From the NCBI RefSeq assembly GCF_014698755.1, contig NZ_JACJTO010000016.1:1-64000 (forward strand): DNA of 64,000 nucleotides. The letters run 5' to 3'. Numbering within the stretch: position 1 is the first letter of the stretch; each line of letters opens with the position of its first letter. This stretch comes from Aphanizomenon flos-aquae FACHB-1287. GTDB taxonomy: Bacteria; Cyanobacteriota; Cyanobacteriia; Cyanobacteriales; Nostocaceae. Under the pieces are notes generated by a model, which saw only the letters and a program-made list of their open reading frames with translations, did not search any database and had not been told where the DNA came from. The position numbers were made by a program, and so were the translations under genes. Below are positions 37,083 through 46,462 of this stretch, in pieces.

Positions 37083-38546
37083 ATGACCCTATCTATTTAC
37101 AATACCCTCACCCGTCGTCAAGAACAATTTACCACCGTTGAACCTGGCAAAGTTAAGATGTATTATTGCGGTGTGACAGTTTATGATTACTGCCATTTGG
37201 GTCATGCTAGAGCTTGTATTGTTTGGGATGTAGTGCGTCGTTACCTTCAGTTTATTGGCTATGACGTGCGCTATATCCAAAATTTTACGGATATTGATGA
37301 TAAAATTCTCAAACGAGCCAGAGAAGAAAATTCTTCCATGGAAGTTGTCGCAGAAAAATATATTCAAGCATATTTTGAGGATATGTCGCGGTTGGGAATT
37401 AAAGAAGCTGATGAATACCCCCGCGCTACACATACAATGAATGGTATTCAAAAATTAATTCACGATTTAGAACATAAAGGTTTTGCTTATCCGTCTGGTG
37501 GTGATGTCTATTATGCAGTTCAGAATTTTGCCGAATATGGTAAACTTTCGGGACGGAAATTAGAGGATATGCAAGCCGGCGCAAGTGAACGGGTAAACAT
37601 CGAAGACACAGAATATCAAAAGAAGAAATACCCCTTTGATTTTGCCCTATGGAAGGCTGCAAAATCTGGTGAACCAGCGTGGGAGTCTCCGTGGGGAAAA
37701 GGCCGCCCAGGATGGCATATAGAATGCTCCGCCATGGTACGCGATCGCTTAGGTGATACCATAGATATTCATGCTGGTGGTGCTGACTTAATTTTCCCCC
37801 ACCATGAAAACGAAATTGCTCAATCTGAAGCCGTTACTGGTAAACCATTAGCCAACTATTGGTTACACAACGGCATGGTAAAAGTAGATGGGGAAAAAAT
37901 GTCCAAATCCTTGGGTAATTTTATCACCATTCGTCAATTATTAGATCGGGGTGTAGACCCCATGGCTGTGCGTTTATTTGTAATGATGGCACAATATCGC
38001 AAACCCATAGATTTTACCGATGATGCCATATTAGCAGCAACCAATGGCTGGCATACGATCAAAGAAGGTTTATTATTTGGACATCAACATAGTAAAAAAC
38101 TAGGCTGGGATGAATCTAAACTAATTCAAAATTCCAAATCTAAAATCCAAAATTCCGAGATTGAGAGATTTAAAGAAGCAGTCAATGATGATTTTAACTT
38201 CCCTGGTGGATTAACAATAATTTTTGAATTAGCCAAAGAACTAAATCGGGAAGGAAATATAATTGTTCATCAAGGAAGAACAGAAACCCCAGCAGATGAA
38301 TTACTTAAAAAATGGCAAACCCTAATTACATTAGCAGAAGTTTTAGGATTAACCGCCAAACCAGAACCAGAAACTTCTCAACAAGATAGTTTAAGCGATA
38401 TTTATATTGAAGAACTAATTCAACAAAGACAAGAAGCAAGAAAAAACAAAAACTTCGCCGAATCAGATAGAATTCGCAATGAACTATTAACAAAAGGCAT
38501 CACCTTAATAGATAGCAAAGAAAGCACACGTTGGCATAGAAATTAA
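37083..38546 (+). CDS. cysS: Cysteinyl-tRNA synthetase
   Basis: 487 residues from the ATG at 37083 (MTLSIYNTLTRR, as in homologues); the frame is open 11 codons further upstream. The enzyme charges tRNA-Cys. The zinc Cys C29 is in YYCGVTVYD, the HIGH motif is HLGH at 38-41, and KMSKS is at 271-275. Zinc ligands HIECSA and HHENE are present. Residues ~347-359 (LIQNSKSKIQNSE) come from a dispersed AATTCAAAATTCC-type repeat inserted in frame in the linker before the anticodon-binding part. The C-terminal domain (RQEARKNKNFAESDRIRNEL) is complete, so the gene should be functional. Confidence 0.97.
   Translation: MTLSIYNTLTRRQEQFTTVEPGKVKMYYCGVTVYDYCHLGHARACIVWDVVRRYLQFIGYDVRYIQNFTDIDDKILKRAREENSSMEVVAEKYIQAYFEDMSRLGIKEADEYPRATHTMNGIQKLIHDLEHKGFAYPSGGDVYYAVQNFAEYGKLSGRKLEDMQAGASERVNIEDTEYQKKKYPFDFALWKAAKSGEPAWESPWGKGRPGWHIECSAMVRDRLGDTIDIHAGGADLIFPHHENEIAQSEAVTGKPLANYWLHNGMVKVDGEKMSKSLGNFITIRQLLDRGVDPMAVRLFVMMAQYRKPIDFTDDAILAATNGWHTIKEGLLFGHQHSKKLGWDESKLIQNSKSKIQNSEIERFKEAVNDDFNFPGGLTIIFELAKELNREGNIIVHQGRTETPADELLKKWQTLITLAEVLGLTAKPEPETSQQDSLSDIYIEELIQQRQEARKNKNFAESDRIRNELLTKGITLIDSKESTRWHRN
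38121..38157. repeat. Dispersed repeat inside cysS
   Basis: CTAATTCAAAATTCC, AAATCTAAAATCC and AAAATTCCGAGA form a repetitive A/T/C pattern identical in style to intergenic AATTCAAAATTCAAAATTC repeats of filamentous cyanobacteria. Here it is in frame and encodes IQNSKSKIQNS. Confidence 0.7.
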
Positions 38547-38590
38547 CTAATAATTACGATAATTAGACCAGGACTGACGCGAAACAAAAC

Positions 38591-38640
38591 ATCTCTGAAA
38601 CTCTTCCTCTCCGTGTCCTCTGCGCCTCTGTGGTTCGTTA
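38591..38640. repeat. Dispersed repeat (CCTCTGTGGTTCGTT type), copy 1
   Basis: ATCTCTGAAACTCTTCCTCT, then CCGTGTCCTCTGCGCCTCTGT and GGTTCGTTA, closely match 45703-45755 (CTCTCAAACTCTCATTCCTC, then TGTGTCCTCCGTGCCTCTGT). Both copies are intergenic. Confidence 0.8.
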
Positions 38641-38703
38641 TTCCGTAACTTGTGCCTGATTTATATAGATGTAAAAAGAAACTCTCAACCTTTAATTAAC
38701 ACC

Positions 38704-40140
38704 ATGTGGAAACAATTAACAACCGCAATTTCTGATTTAAACATTCCCGCAGATTGGGTAGGAATTAGAGCCGTAAAAACCACCTCCACACATCATGCTG
38801 TGCGTGATGGTTTACCCCAAAATAATGGTAAATCATTAAATATGGGAGCGATGATCGAAGTCATAGTTGATGGTTGTTTAGGCTATGCTGCTACTAATTC
38901 CTTACATATTTCCAGTTTACAAAATGCGGCGGAAATCGCCTATAAACAGGCATTAGTAGCTAGTAAATGGTGGATATATCCAGTTAGTGAAAATACCCGT
39001 CCTCAAGTAGTTGGTGAATATAAATCAGCATTTTTAGAGCCATTTAATGCTATTAGTCCCGGAGAAATCAACGATTTACTGATTCAGATTTGTGAGAAAC
39101 TGAAAATTAACGATAAAATCATTCAAACTACAGCCGCAGTCAACACAGATCAAAAAGAAACTTGGTTTGTGAGTAGTAATGGTTCAGAAATATATCAGCA
39201 TATTCTATCTCTTAGTCATCATTTTGGAGCTATTGCTCAAGATGGTACAATTGTCCAACAACGCACCAACAATGGTGCTTACGCTAACTCCTATCAAGGT
39301 GGTTGGGAACTGTTTAAACAAGATAATTTATGGCATCAAGTTCAACAAGTTGGTGAACAGGTATTAGAATTATTAACAGCAGCAGAATGTCCAAATACTC
39401 GGACTAATTTAGTTTTAGCACCAGATCAAATGATGCTACAAATTCATGAAAGTATCGGACATCCTTTAGAAATTGACCGCATTTTAGGAGATGAACGCAA
39501 CTATGCTGGAGGTAGTTTTGTCACCAAAGATGATTTTGGTAAATTAGAATATGGTTCACCGCTCATGAATATCACCTTTGATCCTACAGTACCAGGTGAA
39601 TTTGCCAGTTATAGTTTTGATGATAACGGTGCAGTAGCTACCAAAGAATTTATTATTAAAAAAGGGATTTTACAACGAGGTTTAGGTAGTTTAGAAAGTC
39701 AAACCAGAGCAAATTTACCCGGTGTTGCTTGTGCGCGGGCTTCTTCCTGGAATCGTCCTCCCATAGACAGAATGGCCAACTTAAATTTAGAACCAGGAAC
39801 AGCTACTTTTGAGGAAATTATCTCAGGAATAGACCATGGAATTTACATGGAATCTAACCGTTCTTGGTCAATAGATGATCAACGTTATAAATTTCAATTT
39901 GGTTGTGAATATGCAAGATTAATTGAAAATGGTAAACTTACCAAAACCCTCCGGAATCCTAATTATCGCGCTACTACACCAGAATTTTGGCATAGTTTAA
40001 TTCAAGTTGGAGATAATAGCAATTGGCAAATTTATGGAGCGCCTAATTGCGGCAAAGGAGAACCAAATCAAATGATTTTTGTAGGCCATGGTTCACCAGT
40101 TTGTGCATTTGCAAATATTGAGGTTTTTGGTGGTGGTTAA
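38704..40140 (+). CDS. tldD: TldD family metalloprotease subunit
   Basis: 478 residues from the ATG at 38704; a TTG 18 codons earlier is less likely. This is the catalytic subunit of the TldD/TldE (PmbA) heterodimeric peptidase, which trims peptides such as modified leader peptides. The zinc motif HESxGHxxE is H248-ESIG-H253-PL-E256. The C-terminal GRL-type glycine-rich end (VFGGG) and AGGSFVTKDDFGKLEYGSP fit the family. The partner tldE lies downstream, but a Uma2 gene is placed between them. Confidence 0.9.
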   Translation: MWKQLTTAISDLNIPADWVGIRAVKTTSTHHAVRDGLPQNNGKSLNMGAMIEVIVDGCLGYAATNSLHISSLQNAAEIAYKQALVASKWWIYPVSENTRPQVVGEYKSAFLEPFNAISPGEINDLLIQICEKLKINDKIIQTTAAVNTDQKETWFVSSNGSEIYQHILSLSHHFGAIAQDGTIVQQRTNNGAYANSYQGGWELFKQDNLWHQVQQVGEQVLELLTAAECPNTRTNLVLAPDQMMLQIHESIGHPLEIDRILGDERNYAGGSFVTKDDFGKLEYGSPLMNITFDPTVPGEFASYSFDDNGAVATKEFIIKKGILQRGLGSLESQTRANLPGVACARASSWNRPPIDRMANLNLEPGTATFEEIISGIDHGIYMESNRSWSIDDQRYKFQFGCEYARLIENGKLTKTLRNPNYRATTPEFWHSLIQVGDNSNWQIYGAPNCGKGEPNQMIFVGHGSPVCAFANIEVFGGG

Positions 40141-40177
40141 TGAATTTTCCGCTTTAGGTTCTGGTGAGTTAAAGTAG

Positions 40178-40205
40178 GTTGGGTTAAGCAACAGCGCAAC
40201 CCAAC
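40178..40205. repeat. GTTGGGTT...AACCCAAC hairpin repeat
   Basis: Perfect 8-bp arms around a 12-base loop, downstream of tldD. The type (TAGGTTGGGTT...AACCCAAC) is a frequent cyanobacterial intergenic repeat and may end or attenuate transcription before the Uma2 gene. Confidence 0.6.
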
Positions 40206-40272
40206 AGAAAGAAATATATTGATCTTGAATTAATGCTACAATAAAAAAGTAACTACTTGAGGCCATATCAAT

Positions 40273-41037
40273 ATGATCATTGCTCAAGAATTAGAATCAC
40301 AACAAGACATCTCCGCAGATGTAATATTTCCTCCTAGTGATTTATATAGTGATGAACCTCCCGTGGAAACTGAACTACATCTACGACAAATAATTTTACT
40401 TTTCAAATGTTTAGAATGGTTATGGAAAGATAGAACAAATTTCTATGCTGCGGGAAATTTGACTATTTACTATAGTCCTAATCAGAAAAAATCACAATTT
40501 TTCCGAGGTCCTGATTTTTTTGTTGTCTTGGAAACTGAACGCAAAACCCGCAAAAGTTGGGTAGTTTGGGAAGAAGACGGTAAATACCCTAATTTCATTT
40601 TAGAAATTCTTTCACCCAGTACAGCTAATACTGATAGAGAATTTAAAAAAGAACTTTACCAAAATACTTTCCGCACACCAGATTACTTTTGGTTTGATCC
40701 TTATACATTAGAATTTGCAGGTTTTCATTTAATAGATAATAAATATCAACCTTTAGAACCCAATAAACAAGGATATTTATGGAGTGAACAGTTAGGGTTA
40801 TATTTAGGAATTAATCAAGGACTATTAAGGTATTTTACCCCAGCAGGAGAGTTAGTGCCGACACCAGAAGAAACCGCAGAAGAGGAAACTAAAAAAACAG
40901 CAATACAAGTGCAAAGAGCAGAAATACAATCCCAAAGAGCAGAAATAGAATCCCAAAGAGCAGAATGGGAAGCTAGAAGATCAGAACGTTTAGCAGCAAA
41001 ATTGCGAGAACTAAATATTGACCCAGATACAATTTAA
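40273..41037 (+). CDS. Uma2 family protein with coiled-coil tail
   Basis: 254 residues. The Uma2 core spans ~1-190, with the Asp of RGPDFFVVLE and the Glu of FILEILSPST as candidate active-site residues, followed by FKKELYQNTFRTPDYFWFDP. The tail at about 205-254 is a run of near-identical heptads (QRAEIQSQRAEIESQRAEWE) ending in RLAAKLRELNIDPDTI, a tail seen in many cyanobacterial Uma2 proteins and likely a coiled coil. It ends 8 bases before tldE and so is probably co-transcribed with the Tld pair; whether it has anything to do with them is unknown. Confidence 0.87.
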   Translation: MIIAQELESQQDISADVIFPPSDLYSDEPPVETELHLRQIILLFKCLEWLWKDRTNFYAAGNLTIYYSPNQKKSQFFRGPDFFVVLETERKTRKSWVVWEEDGKYPNFILEILSPSTANTDREFKKELYQNTFRTPDYFWFDPYTLEFAGFHLIDNKYQPLEPNKQGYLWSEQLGLYLGINQGLLRYFTPAGELVPTPEETAEEETKKTAIQVQRAEIQSQRAEIESQRAEWEARRSERLAAKLRELNIDPDTI

Positions 41038-41045
41038 TTTAAAAA

Positions 41046-42395
41046 ATGAAACCAGAAGAATTATCAACCCTAGAAAAAACTTTTAATCAACTTGTGGAAA
41101 CTCTGCTGATTAAAAAAGCAGAAAATGAACATTTTACAGTGAGACTTAGCAGCGAAAGCAGTCAATTTACTCGCTTTAATTCTGCTAAAGTTAGACAAAC
41201 AGGTTATGTTCAAGACGGTTCGATTCAATTGACCTTAATGGCCAATCAACGTAGTAGTTTTCGTCAATTTTCCTTTACTGGAAATTGGGATATAGATTGG
41301 GAATTAGCTTATACAGCTTTACAAGAATTACGTCATGAATTGCCTTTATTACCAATTGATCCTTATTTAGTGATACCATCAGGAAATAATATCAGTCGAG
41401 AAGTTAATACTGGTAAATTACTGACTCCAGAAATATTAGTTCCCAGTATTCTCGAAACCGTTGCTAATTTAGATTTTACCGGAATGTATGCTGGAGGAAT
41501 TGTCATTAGAGGTTATGGTGATTCTAGTGAACAAAAACATTGGTTTGTCACTGATTCATTTAATTTAGATTATTCCTTATTTATGACATCAGCACAAGCT
41601 GTTAAAGGAACTTTTGCCGGTAGTGAGTGGAATGAAACTGCTTATTTAGCTAAAATAAATGATGGAAAAAAGCAGTTAGAAATGCTATCTCGTCCAGTTA
41701 AAGAATTACCCAAAGGACAATATAAAACCTATTTTGCTCCCGCTGCGGTAGCTGATTTATTAGGTATGCTTTCCTGGGGTGCTATTAGTGAAGCGGATAT
41801 CCAACAAGGTAATAGCGCCTTAGCTGCTTTATCACGTCAAGAAAAACAACTTTCCCCAAAATTTACTTTAAGAGAAAATTTTCAAAGTGGTTTAGTTCCC
41901 AGATTTAATAATTTAGGAGAAATAGCTGTACCGGAATTAACTTTAATTGAAAAAGGTATTTTAATTAATAGCTTAGTTAATTCTCGCACTGCGAAGGAAT
42001 ATAATAAACCCGCTAATGGTGCAAATAGTTCAGAAACATTACGTTCTCCAGACATTAGCCTTGGTAATTTGACATTTGAGGATATTTTACCAAATTTAGA
42101 TACAGGGTTATATATTTCTAATTTACACTATTTAAATTGGAGCGATCGCCCATCTGGTAGAATTACAGGTATGACTCGTTATGCTTGCTTTTGGGTGGAA
42201 AACGGGGAAATTATTGCTCCCATTGCCAATCTGCGTTTTGATGAAAGTCTCTATCGCTTTTGGGGAGCAGAAAATCTCATTGACTTCACCAACAGTTCAG
42301 AATTTATTCCCGAAGTGGGAACTTACGAAAGTAGACAATTAGGAGGTAGTTTAGTTCCCGGTATGTTGGTAAATGATTTCACCTATACCTTATAA
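41046..42395 (+). CDS. tldE: TldE/PmbA family metalloprotease partner subunit
   Basis: 449 residues of the TldD/PmbA fold without the zinc motif of TldD, as expected for the TldE partner. Signs are the N-terminal EHFTVRLSSESSQFTRFNSA, KGQYKTYFAPAAVADLLGML, and the C-terminal FWVENGEIIAPIANLRFDESLYRFWG. The complex would cleave peptides in the cytoplasm. The start ATG at 41046 is 6 bases after the Uma2 stop codon. Confidence 0.88.
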   Translation: MKPEELSTLEKTFNQLVETLLIKKAENEHFTVRLSSESSQFTRFNSAKVRQTGYVQDGSIQLTLMANQRSSFRQFSFTGNWDIDWELAYTALQELRHELPLLPIDPYLVIPSGNNISREVNTGKLLTPEILVPSILETVANLDFTGMYAGGIVIRGYGDSSEQKHWFVTDSFNLDYSLFMTSAQAVKGTFAGSEWNETAYLAKINDGKKQLEMLSRPVKELPKGQYKTYFAPAAVADLLGMLSWGAISEADIQQGNSALAALSRQEKQLSPKFTLRENFQSGLVPRFNNLGEIAVPELTLIEKGILINSLVNSRTAKEYNKPANGANSSETLRSPDISLGNLTFEDILPNLDTGLYISNLHYLNWSDRPSGRITGMTRYACFWVENGEIIAPIANLRFDESLYRFWGAENLIDFTNSSEFIPEVGTYESRQLGGSLVPGMLVNDFTYTL

Positions 42396-42464
42396 ATCTT
42401 AGTTGTGTACCAGTAAAAAATAGGTGACAGAAAACCAGAATCAGTCACCCATTGGCCATATTAC

Positions 42465-44159
42465 CTATTTCTGTTTTGCTCCGGCTTTTGCAGATTTTGC
42501 AGCTTTTTTTGCAGCTTTTGCAGCTTCTAATGCTGCTAATTCCGCCAGTTCTTTCTCCTCAGCTTTCTTATCAAGATAGTAGTGATAATCTCCTAAGTAA
42601 ACATGAAAATCACCATCACGAATTTCTACAATTTTGTTAGCTACTTGGGAGATAAAATAACGGTCGTGAGACACTACAATAGCCGTACCTTCATAGTTTT
42701 GTAAAGCCTCTTCCATCATTTCCTTAGCCGGAATATCTAAGTGATTGGTAGGCTCATCTAAAATGATTAAATTGGCTGGACGTAACAGCATTTTTGCCAA
42801 TGCTAACCGAGCTTTTTCACCTCCACTCAATGCTCCAACTTTCTTAAATACAGTATCACCAGTAAATAAGAATCTTCCTAACAATGTGCGGACTTCTTCA
42901 TTAGTCCAACTCGGAACCTCGTCATGGATAGTTTGCATGACGGTTTTATTTAAATCCAAGGCTTCCGCTTGGTTTTGTTCAAAGTAACCAGGAATCACAT
43001 TGTGATCACCCAATTTAACAATCCCTTCCGTAGGTGGTTCAACACCCATCATAATTTTTAACAGCGTGGATTTACCCGCACCGTTAGGACCCAGGAATGC
43101 AATTCTGTCTCCTCTTTCGACTAAAAGATTTGCCGATAAAAACAGAATTTTATCCCCATAAATATGGGTTAAATCCTTAATTTCTACCACTTCTCTACCG
43201 CTACGAGTGGCATCAGGAAAACGGAAATGTAGGGTTCTGACTCCACCTACGGGAGCTTCGATCCGTTCAATTTTATCTAGTTGCTTTTCTCTACTTTTTG
43301 CCTGGGTACTGCGGGTAGCACTAGCGCGGAATTTATCAACAAATGCTTGTTGTTTTTCCAATTCTTTTTGTTGACGTTCGTAAGCGTTAAGTTGTGCTGA
43401 CTGATTTTCCGCCTTTTGTTGGAGGTATGATGAGTAATTACCCAGGTAAGAACTGGAAACACCCCTTTCAGTTTCCACGATTTGGTTACATAGACGATCT
43501 AAAAATTCCCGGTCATGGGAAACTATCACCATGGGAGTAATTAAACCCCGGAGATAATTTTCTAACCACTCAATGGTTTCTAGATCTAAGTGGTTTGTCG
43601 GTTCGTCCAGTAGTAATAGGTCGGGTTTTTGTAGGAGAATTTTCCCTAAACTCATTCGCATTTGCCAACCACCGGAGAAAGCACTAACTAAGCGATCGCT
43701 ATCTTCCAATTGAAATCCCATCTCTGGTAAAATCTTACCAATGCGTGAGTCTAAGTTATATCCATCCAAGGCCTCAAATTGACGCTGTAACCGATCTAAC
43801 TTATGAATTAACTCATCTAACTCTTCGGGATTAGCAGTTTCCATCTCATGGGGAATGTGAGATAAAGCCATCTGCACTTCGTTAGCTTCTTTAAATACAG
43901 TCCAAAATTCTTCCCTGACTGTCCGGGTGGGGTCAACCTCAAATTCTTGGTTAAGATAAGCTATATGTAGGCTGGAGGGGCGAATAATTTCCCCAGCAGT
44001 CGGTCCAATCTCCCCAGAGATAATTTTCAGTTGGGTGGATTTTCCCGCACCATTAACACCAACCAAACCAATCCGATCTCCTGGTTTGACTTCCCAGTTG
44101 ATATCTTTAAGAACTTCGCCCGTAGGATAAATTTTACTGATATGTTCTAATCGCAGCAT
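42465..44159 (-). CDS. ABC-F family ATPase
   Basis: 564 residues from the ATG at 44159 (MLRLEHISKIYP); an open extension to 44216 is not needed. Two ABC domains are joined by a charged helical linker, with no membrane domain, so it acts on the ribosome rather than as a transporter. Walker A motifs are GVNGAGKST and GPNGAGKST; signatures are FSGGWQMRMSLG and LSGGEKARLALA; both Walker B regions read DEPTNHLD. The linker (about 245-310) is of ABC-F length. The C-terminal ~30 residues are an Ala/Lys/Glu-rich low-complexity tail. It is convergent with tldE. The exact ABC-F subgroup (Uup-like or other) cannot be fixed by eye. Confidence 0.93.
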   Translation of the reverse strand: MLRLEHISKIYPTGEVLKDINWEVKPGDRIGLVGVNGAGKSTQLKIISGEIGPTAGEIIRPSSLHIAYLNQEFEVDPTRTVREEFWTVFKEANEVQMALSHIPHEMETANPEELDELIHKLDRLQRQFEALDGYNLDSRIGKILPEMGFQLEDSDRLVSAFSGGWQMRMSLGKILLQKPDLLLLDEPTNHLDLETIEWLENYLRGLITPMVIVSHDREFLDRLCNQIVETERGVSSSYLGNYSSYLQQKAENQSAQLNAYERQQKELEKQQAFVDKFRASATRSTQAKSREKQLDKIERIEAPVGGVRTLHFRFPDATRSGREVVEIKDLTHIYGDKILFLSANLLVERGDRIAFLGPNGAGKSTLLKIMMGVEPPTEGIVKLGDHNVIPGYFEQNQAEALDLNKTVMQTIHDEVPSWTNEEVRTLLGRFLFTGDTVFKKVGALSGGEKARLALAKMLLRPANLIILDEPTNHLDIPAKEMMEEALQNYEGTAIVVSHDRYFISQVANKIVEIRDGDFHVYLGDYHYYLDKKAEEKELAELAALEAAKAAKKAAKSAKAGAKQK

Positions 44160-44364
44160 GAAATGTCTCGTGGGTAGGGAAAAGGGCAAAGCTAACGCCG
44201 TACATAATCTTAACAAAATTTAACCCCTTATGTACAATTTTTTGACTATGAACATAAATTCTTTACCTATCACGTTTTTATCTTTTCGCTCCCTGATTTT
44301 AATGCTTGCAGAGTGACAATATCTCTAATTGCCAATGTATGTATAAATTAAATATTATATTAGC

Positions 44365-45234
44365 TCATTGAACTATTCTCATACTTATATCTAACCATTT
44401 AGACTGAGTAATGGGCGCACTAGTAGAAATATAATCAACACCAGTTTTTGCTACAGCGCGAATAGTTTCTAAGGTTATATTTCCTGAAGCCTCAATTTTC
44501 ACCCGACTATCTTCTTGACGAATTAACGACACAGCTTGACTCATCGTTTCTAAAGACATATTATCCAACATAATAATATCCGCTTTATAATTCAAGGCTT
44601 CCTGGACTTGTTCCAAACTTTCCGTTTCCACCTCAATTGTTAGGGGATAGGGAATATGAGAACGAACGCGGGTAATGGCCTCCCTAATTCCTCCCGCAGC
44701 CAGAATATGATTATCCTTAATCATCACCGCATCATCCAAACCCATACGGTGATTAATAGCACCACCCAATGCAGTCGCGTATTTTTCCAAAATTCTCAAC
44801 CCAGGTGTAGTTTTGCGCGTATCAACTAATTGAGTGGGTAAATCAGCTATTTTCTCCACATATAAACTAGTTAAACTGGCAATTCCACTTAATCGCATTG
44901 TTAAATTTAACGCCACCCTTTCCCCCATTAACAGCGCGTCCAGAGAACCATTAATTTCTGCTATTACCTGTCCTGGCTTACATAGTGTACCCTCCTCTGT
45001 AACATTTATCAAATTGACTTGATTATTTAAAAGCTGAAACACCCTAGCAGCAACCGGTAAACCAGCGATTATTCCTGGTGCTTTAGCGATCCATTTAGCT
45101 TGTCCTTTGGTCGAATTTTGAGATAATAGAGATTGAGTAGTACGATCACCCCTGCCAATATCCTCCAGCAACCAACTCTGTAACAATTGATCCAAAACTA
45201 AAAACGGTGGTAGTACAGCCACTGAACTCTTCAT
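44365..45234 (-). CDS. nadC: Nicotinate-nucleotide pyrophosphorylase (carboxylating)
   Basis: A 289-residue quinolinate phosphoribosyltransferase, which converts quinolinate and PRPP to nicotinate mononucleotide in NAD synthesis. Key motifs are the N-terminal EDIGRGDRTT, DTRKTTPGLRILEKYA, GGAINHRMGLDDAVMIKDNH and the C-terminal VETESLEQ, MLDNMS and IEASGNITLETI. The length is typical. The start is the ATG at 45234. Single gene. Confidence 0.97.
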   Translation of the reverse strand: MKSSVAVLPPFLVLDQLLQSWLLEDIGRGDRTTQSLLSQNSTKGQAKWIAKAPGIIAGLPVAARVFQLLNNQVNLINVTEEGTLCKPGQVIAEINGSLDALLMGERVALNLTMRLSGIASLTSLYVEKIADLPTQLVDTRKTTPGLRILEKYATALGGAINHRMGLDDAVMIKDNHILAAGGIREAITRVRSHIPYPLTIEVETESLEQVQEALNYKADIIMLDNMSLETMSQAVSLIRQEDSRVKIEASGNITLETIRAVAKTGVDYISTSAPITQSKWLDISMRIVQ

Positions 45235-45348
45235 ATTAGCCTTAATTTTTATATCTACTTAAGAGTATCAAAAATTTGCAAATAAATAAAGTATTAGCCC
45301 GGATTTGGGAATGCAAAATCTAGTACGAAGTAACTATTTTACGTCTGG

Positions 45349-45531
45349 CTAAAAAACAGTCGGGTGTAAAAAGTGGGAAGTAGTTTTGAATAAACTTTCT
45401 AATTCGTCAGCAGCAATAAGGGCGACGTTTTCACCGTCAGGTTGGATAATAATTATTACTTCTCTATCTACTTGAGCGCAGATTTCAGCTAGGTTATCAC
45501 GAGCATTTGTTAAGTTTGTTTGGTTGAACAT
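45349..45531 (-). pseudogene. Phd/YefM-type antitoxin gene, truncated copy
   Basis: About 60 residues from the ATG at 45531 (MFNQTNLTNARDNLAEICAQ) matching the antitoxin at 46463-46705 nearly residue for residue through ALIAADELESLF; it then diverges into TTSHFLHPTVF and stops. A 2-codon deletion (VVA-DREV against V-DREV) is also seen. The upstream ~120 bases are shared with the other copy. No toxin gene follows. It is likely a decayed duplicate. Confidence 0.65.
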
Positions 45532-45655
45532 GGTGGGATTTTTCCTCATGCTGTAGCTGATATTTTTTAATATTATCAGTTAGCTTTCTAAACCGTCTGG
45601 GAGATTAATTCCCAGTCTCATAGCCGAAGTCCATTAAAACGGACTCAATGATTAT
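45532..45655. repeat. Duplicated upstream region of the antitoxin genes, copy 1
   Basis: From GTGGGATTTTTCCTCATGCT through CTGGGAGATTAATTCCCAG to AAAACGGACTCAATGATTA, this matches 46706-46827 with only a few differences. It includes an imperfect CTGATA...TATCAG palindrome and the inverted CTGGGA..TCCCAG. Confidence 0.85.
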
Positions 45656-45702
45656 ACTTTAGGGACCTCCAAATAAAAAAACACTCAACCACCTAACGCA
45701 GA

Positions 45703-45755
45703 AAATCTCTCAAACTCTCATTCCTCTGTGTCCTCCGTGCCTCTGTGGTTCGTTT
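45703..45755. repeat. Dispersed repeat (CCTCTGTGGTTCGTT type), copy 2
   Basis: This is the second copy of the repeat at 38591-38640. It lies between the duplicated antitoxin region and the small pseudogene. Confidence 0.8.
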
Positions 45756-45784
45756 ATTTGAGTAATTTATTTTTTGGAAGTCCC

Positions 45785-46013
45785 TTAAACTGTCTGTTTA
45801 GTATTATATTCAACACTTCCCCAACTTTCAGGAAGAGGGTTAACCCAGGAAATAGGAACAGAAGCAACATCCAGCGTTTCACCGTCTTCAAAAACTTCTA
45901 AAATATATCCTGGTTCTGGCTGGCTTGTAGTAGGATTGAGATGATATAAGAAAACGCCCTTATTTCGAGTTTTTACCGGGCTGTTAGGAACATCTTATTT
46001 TAGTTCTACCCAT
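45785..46013 (-). pseudogene. Remnant of a small unknown protein gene
   Basis: The minus strand from about 45995 to 45785 codes without interruption for VKTRNKGVFLYHLNPTTSQP, PGYILEVFEDGETLDVASVP and ISWVNPLPESWG, ending in a TAA at 45785-45787. The frame has no start codon: two codons before DVPNSPVKT there is a TAA (45996-45998), preceded by WVELK in the same frame. The short length and the GY-LEVFEDGETLDVASV pattern recall small DUF4926-like proteins; this is only a resemblance. The gene is probably broken by that stop. Confidence 0.5.
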
Positions 46014-46064
46014 TGGAATAAGATGGCTGTTGTTATGATTAGTTTTATTTTCGTTGACTATCAG

Positions 46065-46442
46065 TTAAGCATAGACAGTAGGTAAAGAGTCTAATTCATT
46101 CATATCACTGACAACTTTACGTAAAGTTTCACTGAAATAGAAAACTTCATAATTAGGTGCAAGTTCTTTTTGTAGTTGCTTCCACAAACTAATACCTTCT
46201 GCTTCAAAAGCGGCTTTAGCCTCTAAACTAGGAAAACCTGATGAATTAGGATCTTCCCAGTTTAATTTCGCATCATAAATATCTGCCCATTTTTCCAAAC
46301 GGCTAATAGTTTCTTGACTCAGTGGTAATGTTTCTGGGTCAATATCTCCAGCTTTATCAGAATTTACCCACCATAACGGGTAACATTCATAATCAGCCAT
46401 GAGTTTGATTTTTTCTATTTTAAGCTGTTTGTCGTTTTTCAT
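46065..46442 (-). CDS. Hypothetical small protein in an antitoxin-linked patch
   Basis: 125 residues from the ATG at 46442 (MKNDKQLKIEKIKL), chosen because GGGGAAG lies 10-16 bases upstream; a TTG 8 codons earlier overlaps the antitoxin stop. Features are MADYECYPLWW, LSQETISRLEKWADIYDAKL, GISLWKQLQKEL and YEVFYFSETLRKVV. It looks globular and soluble. I do not recognise the family, though such acidic ~110-residue proteins are common in filamentous cyanobacteria. It follows an antitoxin-like gene, but nothing shows that it is a toxin. Confidence 0.65.
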   Translation of the reverse strand: MKNDKQLKIEKIKLMADYECYPLWWVNSDKAGDIDPETLPLSQETISRLEKWADIYDAKLNWEDPNSSGFPSLEAKAAFEAEGISLWKQLQKELAPNYEVFYFSETLRKVVSDMNELDSLPTVYA

Positions 46443-46462
46443 GTTTAATACTTCCCCAAGTT

